6,187 nt of DNA from Candidatus Zhuqueibacterota bacterium (GCA_011775825.1 JAABYK010000634.1:43932-50118), one strand, 5' to 3'; numbered from the stretch's first letter, positions 1 to 6,187 are shown. Notes: generated by a model from the letters alone, not told the origin. Program-made: numbers and translations.

Positions 1-179
1 AAACATATGAAGCCGAAGGCAACTACTTTGGCCGTCTGGCATTGTTGGATAGCCTGAAAAATATGCCCTTTGGTGCCGTTTGGGACTATTATTGCACGCA
101 ATCGGATGTCCCCGTTGGAACAGCATGGCTGAGGGCTATTCAGGATTATGAAGCCGACGTAACCAGCAAGCGTCGCTAA
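1..179 (+). CDS. rhaA: L-rhamnose isomerase, C-terminal fragment (5' end outside window)
   Basis: RhaA converts L-rhamnose to L-rhamnulose in the cytoplasm, the first step before RhaB kinase and RhaD aldolase. Only the last 58 codons are present, read from base 3 to the TAA at 177-179. The translation (GNYFGRLALLDSLK, then FGAVWDYYC, DVPVGTAWL, DYEADVTSKRR) follows the E. coli RhaA C-terminus (GDYTARLALLEEQK, WQAVWEMYC, DTPAGSEWL, AYEKEILSRR) as I recall it, with the same spacing. The catalytic and metal-binding residues of the family lie upstream, so activity cannot be judged here. The full protein is usually about 420 residues. The next gene starts 43 bases downstream on the same strand, suggesting co-transcription with the uronyl hydrolase. 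Identification is firm even though the piece is short. Confidence 0.9.
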   Translation, partial: TYEAEGNYFGRLALLDSLKNMPFGAVWDYYCTQSDVPVGTAWLRAIQDYEADVTSKRR

Positions 180-222
180 ATGCACTTTTGAGTTTCTTGT
201 TTTCACGTTTAAAAACATTGCT

Positions 223-1608
223 ATGTTAAAAATAAATCACGAAATCAAACCCGCGGATTTAGAATCCAAAATCCGGAAATTCTGGACCGTGTCAGCGGCC
301 AAAATATTAGACATCGAAGAAAACTATGATGCTTCGAAAGGATCGCCGGTTTTTACAATAGATGGGAAATACACAACCCGCGGGTGGACGGAATGGACCC
401 AGGGATTTCAATGGGGGGCGGCCATTCTGCAGTATGATGCGACGGGTGAGCCTGAATTTCTTGACATCGGCCGCCGGAATACCGTGAAGCACATGGCCCC
501 GCACCTGACCCATTTTGGCGTTCACGATCATGGCTTCAATAACATCAGTACGTATGGAAATCTCCTCCGGCTGATGCAGGAAGGTAAAATCGAACACAAC
601 GATTGGGAACGCAATTTTTATGGATTGGCGCTTAAATGCTCGGCAGCGGTTCAGGCAAAAAGATGGACCCGAACCAGCGACGGACGTGGGTTCATCTATT
701 CGTTTAACGGACCGCATTCCCTGTTTGCCGATACCATCCGGTCGTTGCGAATTTTGGCTGTGGGACATCGTCTGGGGCATGAGTTGATTGAGGACAATGA
801 CAGAAAAGTCAGTTTGCTCGAGCGTCTGATGCATCACGCGCAAGCCACGGCTCAATATTCGGTTTATTATGGCGAACGTCGGGACGCATATGACGTGCGG
901 GGACGTGTGGCGCACGAGAGCATTTTCAACGTCAATGATGGCAACTACCGCTGTCCCAATTCTCAGCAAGGATATTCTCCCTTTTCTACGTGGACGCGCG
1001 GTCTGGCCTGGATCATGTGCGGGTATGCCGAACAGCTCGAGTATCTGGACACCCTGGAAACGGCGGAAGTGCAGGCATTCGGGGGCAAAGAGGTTCTCGA
1101 ATCTCGGATGCTTAAAGCCGCACAGGCAACCTCTGATTTTTACATAGAACAGACCCCAACGGATGGCATTCCGTACTGGGATACCGGAGCCCCGCTGCTC
1201 TATAAGCTTGGTGACTATCTGGACACTTGGGCTGATCCATTTAATGACTATGAACCCGTCGACAGTTCGGCAGCTGCGATTGCGGCTCAGGGCTTATTGC
1301 GGTTGGGACATTATTTACAGGCAAAAGGAGAATCGGGAAAAGGAGATGGTTACTGGCAGGCCGGTCTTACTGTTTTGGATACACTGCTGGACAAGCCTTA
1401 TTTAAGCGAAGATAGCCATCATCAGGGATTGATTTTGCATTCGATTTATCATCGCCCTAATGGCTGGGATGCCATTCCGTCTGGGCATAAAATACCGAAT
1501 GGGGAATCCAGCATGTGGGGGGACTATCATATGCGCGAAGCCGTGCTCTATGTTCAGAGAATCAGCCAGAATGAACCGTATCTGGTGTTTTGGTCCGAAA
1601 GTGAATAA
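223..1608 (+). CDS. GH88 unsaturated glucuronyl/galacturonyl hydrolase
   Basis: This 461-residue protein resembles glycoside hydrolase family 88, whose members hydrate the double bond of a 4,5-unsaturated uronic acid at the non-reducing end of lyase-made oligosaccharides and so release it. The fold is an (alpha/alpha)6 barrel. HDHGF (101-105) carries D102, which should match Asp88 of Bacillus sp. GL1 UGL. FADTIRSLRIL (168-178) carries D170, which should match the catalytic Asp149. Other family signatures are the TRGLAW block (258-263), EPVDSSAAAIAA (344-355) and ESSMWGDYHMREA (428-440). There is no signal peptide, so it should act on imported oligosaccharides in the cytoplasm. ATG 223 is the first start in a frame that is open upstream, and it lacks a clear Shine-Dalgarno sequence (AAAAACATTGCT precedes it). 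GH105 is a related alternative, but the motifs read as GH88. Neighbouring rhaA suggests a rhamnose-containing substrate such as rhamnogalacturonan or ulvan; this is inference. Confidence 0.9.
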   Translation: MLKINHEIKPADLESKIRKFWTVSAAKILDIEENYDASKGSPVFTIDGKYTTRGWTEWTQGFQWGAAILQYDATGEPEFLDIGRRNTVKHMAPHLTHFGVHDHGFNNISTYGNLLRLMQEGKIEHNDWERNFYGLALKCSAAVQAKRWTRTSDGRGFIYSFNGPHSLFADTIRSLRILAVGHRLGHELIEDNDRKVSLLERLMHHAQATAQYSVYYGERRDAYDVRGRVAHESIFNVNDGNYRCPNSQQGYSPFSTWTRGLAWIMCGYAEQLEYLDTLETAEVQAFGGKEVLESRMLKAAQATSDFYIEQTPTDGIPYWDTGAPLLYKLGDYLDTWADPFNDYEPVDSSAAAIAAQGLLRLGHYLQAKGESGKGDGYWQAGLTVLDTLLDKPYLSEDSHHQGLILHSIYHRPNGWDAIPSGHKIPNGESSMWGDYHMREAVLYVQRISQNEPYLVFWSESE

Positions 1609-1637
1609 AGCAAATTGCAACCACAAAAGGATGAATC

Positions 1638-2084
1638 ATGACGATTGCCGACTTGCAGGACATCAAAGGCCGGACGTACCCGGCGCGGAGAAGAACCCAG
1701 AACTTGGTTGGCGGGGCCTCACCGATTCAGGCAAACAATTTTTGTATGGGCTATGTCACACTTGAACCGAACGGCGGCCAGGTCCCCTGGCACAATCAGG
1801 AACAGGAAGAAATTTATTTTGTCTTAAGCGGCACCGGTGAAATGTGTCTCGGGGAGGAGAAGCAAACCGTGACCGGCGGGCAGGCCGTATGGATTCCACC
1901 TAACGTTTTTCATCAACTCACCAACATCGGCTCCGAACCGTTGGCCATGATTTATTGCTACGGCCCGGCCGGCGATGTCGCGCACTGGCGCCAGGAGCTG
2001 GAGGGAACCTTGCCGAAGGCGGGCATTGACGTCCCATCGCTGCCGGAAGGCGCGCAACCGCAATGTACAGATAAACCGCAGTGA
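1638..2084 (+). CDS. small single-domain cupin protein, function unknown
   Basis: This 148-residue protein has one conserved cupin barrel (cupin_2 type). Motif 1 runs from about residue 46 to 66 and contains WHNQEQEEIYFVLSG. H52 and E58 sit at metal-ligand positions, but the second histidine of the usual HxH is Q54. Motif 2 (GGQAVWIPPNVFHQLTN, 80-96) supplies H92. Metal binding with Gln in place of one His is possible. The C-terminal tail (about 109-148, with GDVAHWRQELEGTLP) looks like a conserved extension of the subfamily rather than part of the barrel. AAAAGG at 1625-1630 lies 7 bases before the ATG, and the gene begins 29 bases after the GH88 stop. There is no signal peptide. Small cupins in uronate pathways include KdgF, which linearises unsaturated uronates. 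A similar job on the GH88 product is possible by position, but sequence alone does not show it. Confidence 0.87.
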   Translation: MTIADLQDIKGRTYPARRRTQNLVGGASPIQANNFCMGYVTLEPNGGQVPWHNQEQEEIYFVLSGTGEMCLGEEKQTVTGGQAVWIPPNVFHQLTNIGSEPLAMIYCYGPAGDVAHWRQELEGTLPKAGIDVPSLPEGAQPQCTDKPQ

Positions 2085-2097
2085 ATCACAATTCGAT

Positions 2098-2101
2098 GGA
2101 G
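2098..2101 (+). promoter_or_regulatory. ribosome binding site of the oxidoreductase gene
   Basis: GGAG lies 10 bases before ATG 2112. A second in-frame ATG at 2121 (codon 4) has only GGGA three bases upstream, which is too close, so 2112 is the preferred start. The three-residue difference does not touch the nucleotide-binding fold. Confidence 0.55.
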
Positions 2102-2111
2102 AATCATTGCA

Positions 2112-3272
2112 ATGGGAAATATGAAGACGCATAAAATTGGCATCATCATGAATGGGGTCACGGGTCGCATGGGGACCAATCAGCACCTCATGCGATCGAT
2201 TGTCGAGATAATCAAACAGGGCGGGGTTGCGATCAGCGATGAGGAAGTGATCATGCCGGATCCGATTTTGGTCGGGAGGAATCCGGTCAAACTGGAAAAG
2301 CTGGTCGCTATGTCCGGTATCGAAAAATGGACAACCGACCTTGATAGCGCTCTGTCTGATCCCCATTATAAAATCTATTTTGACGCGCAAACAACAGACC
2401 GGCGTTATGCTGCCGTCAAAGAAGCCATCAAGGCCAAAAAACATATCTATTGTGAAAAACCGACGGCCCAGACAACCCAAGAGGCTCTTGACCTGTACAA
2501 TGCGGCGAAGAAAGCCGGTTTGAAGCATGGGGTCGTGCAGGATAAACTGTGGCTGCCGGGTATCTTGAAATTGAAAGTGCTCATCGACACGGGCTTTTTC
2601 GGAGAGATCCACATGGTCCAGGGGGATTTTGGCTATTGGGTCTTCGAAGGCGAGCATATCGCATCCCAGAGGCCGTCGTGGAACTATCGCAAGGAAGATG
2701 GCGGGGGAATTATCCTGGATCTGTTCCCGCACTGGCGTTATTTGCTGGACAATCTATTTGGCAAAGTTAAAGCTGTCTCCTGTTTCGGTGCCATCCATGT
2801 GAAAAAGAGATGGCAGGAAAATGGCGAGCCTTATCTCTGTACGGCGGACGACGCCGCCTATGCCACGTTGGAGTTGGAAAATGATATCACGGTGCAATTC
2901 AATTCTTCGTGGGCCACGCGCGTACGGCGCGACGATTTGCTGACGTTGCAGGTCGATGGCTCCCACGGCTCCGCGGTTGCCGGCCTGCGCAATTGTGTGA
3001 GCCAACCCTATACGCATACACCCCGTCCTGTCTGGAATCCCGACATTGACAGCCCGATTAATTACTACGACCAGTGGACTTCTGTTCCAGCTTTCACAGA
3101 ATACGAAAATGCGTTCAAGATACAATGGGAGTTATTCCTGCGATACGTGGTCAAAGACGAGTCGTTCCAATGGGATTTGCTTGAAGGCGCCAAGGGGATA
3201 CAGCTCGCGGAATTGGCTCATGAATCCTGGCAAAGTCGCAGATGGGTTGATGTTCCGGATCTGGAGGAATAA
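2112..3272 (+). CDS. Gfo/Idh/MocA-family NAD(P)-dependent oxidoreductase
   Basis: This 386-residue protein has the two-domain layout of Gfo/Idh/MocA enzymes, which oxidise or reduce a hydroxyl of a sugar, sugar acid or inositol with NAD(P). The N-terminal Rossmann domain covers about 7-135. Its first loop reads GIIMNGVTGRMG (10-21) instead of the common GxGxxG. HIYCEKPTA (111-119) is the family's EKP signature, with K116 expected to be catalytic. In the C-terminal alpha/beta domain, GGGIILDLFPHW (197-208) supplies the paired D203 and H207 of the substrate site. Length is normal for the family, and there is no signal peptide. It follows the first cupin by 27 bases and precedes the TIM-barrel gene by 40 bases. 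Such an oxidoreductase next to a xylose-isomerase-like protein is a common pairing in clusters for rarer sugars, often through keto-sugar intermediates. The substrate cannot be named. Confidence 0.9.
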   Translation: MGNMKTHKIGIIMNGVTGRMGTNQHLMRSIVEIIKQGGVAISDEEVIMPDPILVGRNPVKLEKLVAMSGIEKWTTDLDSALSDPHYKIYFDAQTTDRRYAAVKEAIKAKKHIYCEKPTAQTTQEALDLYNAAKKAGLKHGVVQDKLWLPGILKLKVLIDTGFFGEIHMVQGDFGYWVFEGEHIASQRPSWNYRKEDGGGIILDLFPHWRYLLDNLFGKVKAVSCFGAIHVKKRWQENGEPYLCTADDAAYATLELENDITVQFNSSWATRVRRDDLLTLQVDGSHGSAVAGLRNCVSQPYTHTPRPVWNPDIDSPINYYDQWTSVPAFTEYENAFKIQWELFLRYVVKDESFQWDLLEGAKGIQLAELAHESWQSRRWVDVPDLEE

Positions 3273-3302
3273 TCAACGTAGACCCTGTAAGCAACTCTGA
3301 AC

Positions 3303-3307
3303 GGAAG
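3303..3307 (+). promoter_or_regulatory. ribosome binding site supporting a GTG start
   Basis: GGAAG sits 5 bases before GTG 3313. The in-frame codon immediately before that GTG is TAA (3310-3312), so no longer protein is possible. The next in-frame ATG is codon 75, well inside the barrel. GTG is therefore the only reasonable start. Confidence 0.7.
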
Positions 3308-3312
3308 TCTAA

Positions 3313-4170
3313 GTGATTCATATACTGCTTAATTCCATTGCCCTGGATCCGAATCGATGGACTGCTGACAAAAGAGCTTACTTTCAGCTTGATCAATTGC
3401 TTGACCCTGTTGCAAAGGCGGGCTTTCGTTTCATCGAGGTATGGCAAGACCACGTTTCAAGAGCGGCAGAGAGCGAAATCAAGAAATATGGTAAGATAGC
3501 CAACTCTCTCGGCTTAAGGTTTCCCGTGATTGGAATGTACCCGAGCCTACACTTGCGCGGCCGAGGGCGTCAAGACGAATTGGATAGAATTAAAAGGCTT
3601 TTGAATTATGCCAAACTGCTGGAAAGCGGTCTCCTCAAGGCTTTTGTAGGCGTGCAGGGTTCGGCTCAAATAACGGATTCGGAATACCAGCGTTCAGTAG
3701 AATTTATGCAAGAGACTCTCGAACTGGCTGCTTCCTACAATCTCGCCGTCACCGGTGAAACCCATCCGGATACGCTTTTTGATAGCGTTGACTCCTGCAG
3801 AGAATTCATGAAAGCGGTCAATTTAGAAAATTTCATGGTGTGTTTTCAGCCATTTGACTTTTACGATACCGAGAAAGCGATCGGTGATTATCGCATGCTC
3901 GCGGACGATGTGGTCCACATCCATTATCAAGGTCAAAAAAATGGAAAAATGGCTCTGTTAAAGGACTCTGATCTTGACTACGGAAAGCTGACGGCAGCTC
4001 TGGTTGAAGGTGGATTTTCCGGGAAGATATGTATCGAGTTTGTGAAAGATTGTGTGGTGCAAGATCCAAAGGACTTTAACGTTAAAAAAGTGCTCGAAAA
4101 CGCCGTCCAGGATCGGGATTTTGTTGTGAATGTTTTGAAGGAAGCCGGCACTGTGGACTTCATTTATTAG
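3313..4170 (+). CDS. sugar phosphate isomerase/epimerase-like TIM-barrel protein
   Basis: This 285-residue protein reads as a member of the xylose-isomerase-like TIM-barrel superfamily (AP endonuclease family 2 fold), whose members isomerise or epimerise sugars, inosose or keto-sugars with a divalent metal. Early strand/helix units include AKAGFRFIEVW (34-44). Likely metal or active-site positions are E149 and H151 in GETHPDTLFD, the strand at VCFQPFD (176-182), H202/H204 in VHIHYQG, and E242 in KICIEFV. These sit where the family's Glu, Asp/His, His and Glu ligands normally occur. The strand-five position is Gln179-Pro-Phe-Asp rather than a plain Asn/Asp, a possible specificity difference. 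It starts with GTG after an in-frame TAA and has no signal peptide. It is probably a cytoplasmic partner of the upstream oxidoreductase. The exact substrate is unknown, and hydroxypyruvate-isomerase-like or inosose-dehydratase-like roles are both open. Confidence 0.85.
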   Translation: MIHILLNSIALDPNRWTADKRAYFQLDQLLDPVAKAGFRFIEVWQDHVSRAAESEIKKYGKIANSLGLRFPVIGMYPSLHLRGRGRQDELDRIKRLLNYAKLLESGLLKAFVGVQGSAQITDSEYQRSVEFMQETLELAASYNLAVTGETHPDTLFDSVDSCREFMKAVNLENFMVCFQPFDFYDTEKAIGDYRMLADDVVHIHYQGQKNGKMALLKDSDLDYGKLTAALVEGGFSGKICIEFVKDCVVQDPKDFNVKKVLENAVQDRDFVVNVLKEAGTVDFIY

Positions 4171-4172
4171 AC

Positions 4173-4176
4173 GGAG
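4173..4176 (+). promoter_or_regulatory. ribosome binding site of the broken cupin gene
   Basis: GGAG lies between the upstream TAG (4168-4170) and two adjacent ATG codons at 4180 and 4183. Spacing is 3 bases to the first and 6 to the second, so 4183 is the more likely original start. The signal is intact although the reading frame behind it is broken. Confidence 0.5.
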
Positions 4177-4179
4177 ACC

Positions 4180-4541
4180 ATGATGCCTATCGTACCAACC
4201 AAACCTATACAACGCAACCAGAAGGGCTGGGGTTATGAGATTTTTCACAACTCCCCGGAATATTGCGGAAAAGTGCTCGTCGTGTATGCCGAGAAGAAGT
4301 ACTCTTTACATCATCATGAACAAAAGCATGAGACATTCTATGTACAGAGCGGTCGAATCTGGATGCGGACAGTTGATGAAAACGGTTAGGAATCCAGGTT
4401 TGCAATGGTGCGGAAGATGTGTTTGAGATTTCGCCAGGCTTCAAGCAGCAGTTTGGCGGAATCGCGGAGGTTTCAGAAATCATTGAGTACTCGACTCAGC
4501 ACTTCGAAAGCGACACCATTCGGACGGAGATGGGAGATTGA
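4180..4541 (+). pseudogene. cupin gene interrupted by a TAG codon and a one-base frameshift
   Basis: The intact part (about 69 codons) reads as a small sugar-pathway cupin: KGWGYEIFHNSPEYCGK (15-31), then SLHHHEQKHETFYVQSG (42-58), with H44, H46 and E51 at metal positions. TAG at 4387-4389 stops the frame. Beyond it the same frame still gives cupin-like sequence (ESRFAMV, 4390-4410). The homologous reading then moves to another frame from 4413 (EDVFEISPGFKQQFGG, later SEIIEYSTQHFESDTIR) and ends at TGA 4539-4541. Between GTG 4408-4410 and GAA 4413 only CG is left where a full codon is expected, so one base appears lost. Joined, the pieces give about 120 residues, the usual size for these cupins. 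In the second half the expected motif-2 histidine is Gln (PGFKQQF). Either this is a decaying gene or the window carries sequencing errors. It begins 9 bases after the TIM-barrel gene and belongs to the same transcription unit. It is not closely similar to the first cupin. Confidence 0.82.
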
Positions 4542-4587
4542 AGGCAGATTGACTCAGGTGGACATCATAAATTATTCGATAACTATC

Positions 4588-4591
4588 AGGA
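4588..4591 (+). promoter_or_regulatory. ribosome binding site of the glycosidase gene
   Basis: AGGA lies 7 bases before ATG 4599, in the 57-base spacer after the broken cupin. It places the start directly in front of the twin-arginine signal, which independently supports that start. Confidence 0.6.
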
Positions 4592-4598
4592 ATGAAAG

Positions 4599-6187
4599 AT
4601 GAAACGACGAAAATTTTTTAAATTGTTTGGCTTAACAACCAGCGCGATGACCTTATGGCCCTGGGAGCTTTTTGAATCTCAGCTGTATTCTCATCCAAAT
4701 TTCAATAAAGTCGAAGCATTAAAGCAAATTGAAAAACTGCTGGGTGAGCCGCCTGCGCAGGCGCAGGTTAAAGTTGAGCGCGGGGGGCCTCGATTGTTCC
4801 TCAATGGTGAGGAGATTTACCCCTTTATGGCTCTGAGCACGCACTTATATCCCACAATTGAAAATTTCAAAAAAGCAGGTATCCATATTCACCACCCCAT
4901 CCTGGGAATGCGTTCCGGGTGGCTCGGGCCCAACAAATATGACTGGTCCATAATAGACGCCTTCATGGGCCGACTCCTTGAAATGGATCCTGAGGCGTAT
5001 TTCTTGCCGCGCATTCAGTTGAACACTCCAAATTGGTGGAAGGAGGCACATCCCTCTGAATTGATCAAGTATGGGCTGCCGACGCCGGAGAAGAGGTTCA
5101 ATGTCCACGAAAAGCGAAATATACCGCAGTCGGAAGGGGGGCATTATTTTATGGCCAGCGGCGATGAGCTCTGGGAGGCTTCTTTTGCCTCCGAGGTTTG
5201 GCGGCGAGATACCGCTGCCATGCTGCAGGATTTCGTCCGGCACATTCAGGAATCTCCACTGAACAGCCGCGTCATCGGATATCAACCGACGACAGGCCGA
5301 ACCGCAGAGTGGAATTATTTTGGCCCGGATTATCTCCCGGATTATAGTAACCCAATGCAGCGTTCATGTGGCAAAATTCCACGGACGCAAGACAGGCTGC
5401 AAACCACATTCGGCTTACTTCGGGACCCTGAAAAAGAAAAGGACGTCATCACCTTTTATCGTAAGTATCATGAAACCATCGCCGACAGCGTGCTCTTTAT
5501 GGCAAGCACACTTAAACAAGCCATGGAGAGCAGGGTTCTGTGTGGTGTCTTTTACGGCTACCTGCTCGAACAAGTGAGGATACAGGAAGGGGGGTACCTG
5601 GCCACCCAAAAGATTCTGGAAAGTCCTGACATCGATTATATCGCCTGTCCCTATACGTACCAGGAGGGCAATGTCCGGAACAGAAAAGGTGTGAGGGTCG
5701 ACATGATCGATGGGGGTGGTAATCTGCTTGGCAGCTCGAGAGGTGTGGGAGGAGATGGTGGGTACCGGATGCTGGTCGAATCCGTGAAACGGCATGGCAA
5801 ACTGTATATCTCTGAGATGGATCCCAGTACCTACCTGGACGTCAATCCCCATACCGTTGTCGGAGGCCTCGGCGGGAGGAGCAGTCATACCCTCGAGGGC
5901 TCAAAGTTAATCTTACAGCGTGATCTGGGTCAGGTTTTTGCCAGCGGCGTCGGCGGGTGGTTATTTGATTTTGGTCCCTTGAATCAGGCCCAAAACGGCT
6001 GGTATGCAAGTGAGCCGCTTATCGATGAGATCAGGCGTCTTGTTGCCTTAGGGGAGCGCCGGATGAAATTGGATATTAGCTCGGTTGCAGAAATAGCCGC
6101 GGTCTATGATATCAAGAGCTTTTTTGCTACCGCACATTGGAATGCGGACAGGCCCTGGTATGATTACGGCATTGGCTACACAGACTT
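4599..6187 (+). CDS. Tat-exported clan GH-A (GH42-like) glycoside hydrolase, 3' end outside window
   Basis: The frame stays open for 529 codons to the window end. The N-terminus (MKRRKFFKLFGLTTSAM) is a twin-arginine signal: RRKFF followed by a short hydrophobic stretch. This implies export of a folded enzyme, with no lipobox cysteine. The rest resembles TIM-barrel glycosidases commonly annotated as beta-galactosidase-like (GH42-like). The segments are RLFLNGEEIYPFM (65-77), LNTPNWWKEAHP (141-152), VIGYQPTTGRTAEWNYFG (225-242), CGVFYGYLLEQ (315-325), ESPDIDYIACPYTY (341-354) and HGKLYISEMD (399-408). E237 (in GRTAEW) is the likely acid/base and E406 (in YISEMD) the likely nucleophile, 169 residues apart; these are inferred, not proven. 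Segment 250-270 after DYS seems shorter than I expect for this family. The true substrate is unknown, and galactoside or another plant or algal side-chain linkage is possible. The following 3' part would hold C-terminal domains. Confidence 0.8.
   Translation, partial: MKRRKFFKLFGLTTSAMTLWPWELFESQLYSHPNFNKVEALKQIEKLLGEPPAQAQVKVERGGPRLFLNGEEIYPFMALSTHLYPTIENFKKAGIHIHHPILGMRSGWLGPNKYDWSIIDAFMGRLLEMDPEAYFLPRIQLNTPNWWKEAHPSELIKYGLPTPEKRFNVHEKRNIPQSEGGHYFMASGDELWEASFASEVWRRDTAAMLQDFVRHIQESPLNSRVIGYQPTTGRTAEWNYFGPDYLPDYSNPMQRSCGKIPRTQDRLQTTFGLLRDPEKEKDVITFYRKYHETIADSVLFMASTLKQAMESRVLCGVFYGYLLEQVRIQEGGYLATQKILESPDIDYIACPYTYQEGNVRNRKGVRVDMIDGGGNLLGSSRGVGGDGGYRMLVESVKRHGKLYISEMDPSTYLDVNPHTVVGGLGGRSSHTLEGSKLILQRDLGQVFASGVGGWLFDFGPLNQAQNGWYASEPLIDEIRRLVALGERRMKLDISSVAEIAAVYDIKSFFATAHWNADRPWYDYGIGYTD

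Noticed and set aside
181..222. Possible sigma-70 promoter (TTGAGT at 188-193) before GH88
   Set aside because: No acceptable -10 box at the right spacing was found, and no Bacteroidota-type TAnnTTTG element is clear.
307..969. 220-codon open frame on the - strand inside the GH88 gene
   Set aside because: The + strand has conserved GH88 motifs throughout this stretch, and the antisense translation has no recognisable family.
1824..2732. 302-codon open frame on the - strand across the cupin and oxidoreductase genes
   Set aside because: It overlaps two well-supported + strand genes with recognisable motifs and shows no domain of its own. It is a shadow frame.
4387..4389. TAG as a recoded or read-through codon in the second cupin
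   Set aside because: A frameshift follows about 20 bases later, so read-through alone would not restore the protein, and no recoding signal is visible.
4405..4602. 65-codon + strand open frame after the cupin TAG
   Set aside because: Its serine/arginine-rich translation is the wrong frame of the cupin's second half, which reads as family-like sequence in another frame from 4413.
4750..4763. Perfect 14-base palindrome CGCCTGCGCAGGCG
   Set aside because: It lies inside the glycosidase gene and encodes part of a Pro/Ala/Gln-rich linker (PPAQAQ). It is isolated, with no partner site or T-run, so it is probably chance in GC-rich codons.
4845..5888. Two - strand open frames (4845-5285 and 5415-5888)
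   Set aside because: Both lie inside the long + strand glycosidase frame, which carries the family-like segments. They are shadows.

Overview
The window looks like part of a carbohydrate-catabolism cluster from a Gram-negative, polysaccharide-degrading bacterium. All genes lie on the + strand and the base composition is roughly balanced. Most genes have a recognisable Shine-Dalgarno sequence, which argues against a typical Bacteroidota gene style without excluding it. A uronyl hydrolase of family GH88, a rhamnose isomerase and a Tat-exported glycosidase would fit Verrucomicrobiota, Planctomycetota, Calditrichota/KSB1-like or related uncultured lineages. The phylum cannot be fixed from this sequence alone.

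Layout. 1-179 is the C-terminal end of L-rhamnose isomerase (rhaA). 223-1608 is a GH88 unsaturated glucuronyl/galacturonyl hydrolase without a signal peptide. 1638-2084 is a small single-domain cupin. 2112-3272 is a Gfo/Idh/MocA-family NAD(P)-dependent oxidoreductase. 3313-4170 is a GTG-started xylose-isomerase-like TIM-barrel protein. 4180-4541 is a second, unrelated small cupin broken by an in-frame TAG and a one-base frameshift. 4599 to the window end is a long open frame without a stop: a putative clan GH-A (GH42-like) glycoside hydrolase with an N-terminal twin-arginine signal. Spacers between genes are 9-57 bases with no convincing terminator, so one operon is likely.

How the genes may work together (inference). 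A lyase outside the window would cut a polysaccharide containing rhamnose and uronic acid, such as rhamnogalacturonan or ulvan. This leaves oligosaccharides with a 4,5-unsaturated uronic acid at the non-reducing end. The GH88 enzyme would remove that residue in the cytoplasm and RhaA would process the freed rhamnose. The oxidoreductase, TIM-barrel protein and cupins would handle further sugar or sugar-acid steps, and the exported glycosidase would trim oligosaccharides outside the cytoplasm. The substrate is not proven by anything in the window.

The most notable points are the doubly broken cupin, the coupled set of oxidoreductase, TIM-barrel protein and two cupins of unknown reaction beside GH88 and rhaA, and the exported GH-A hydrolase with an apparently shortened segment after its putative acid/base glutamate. 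No CRISPR array, RNA gene, insertion sequence or repeat family was seen.
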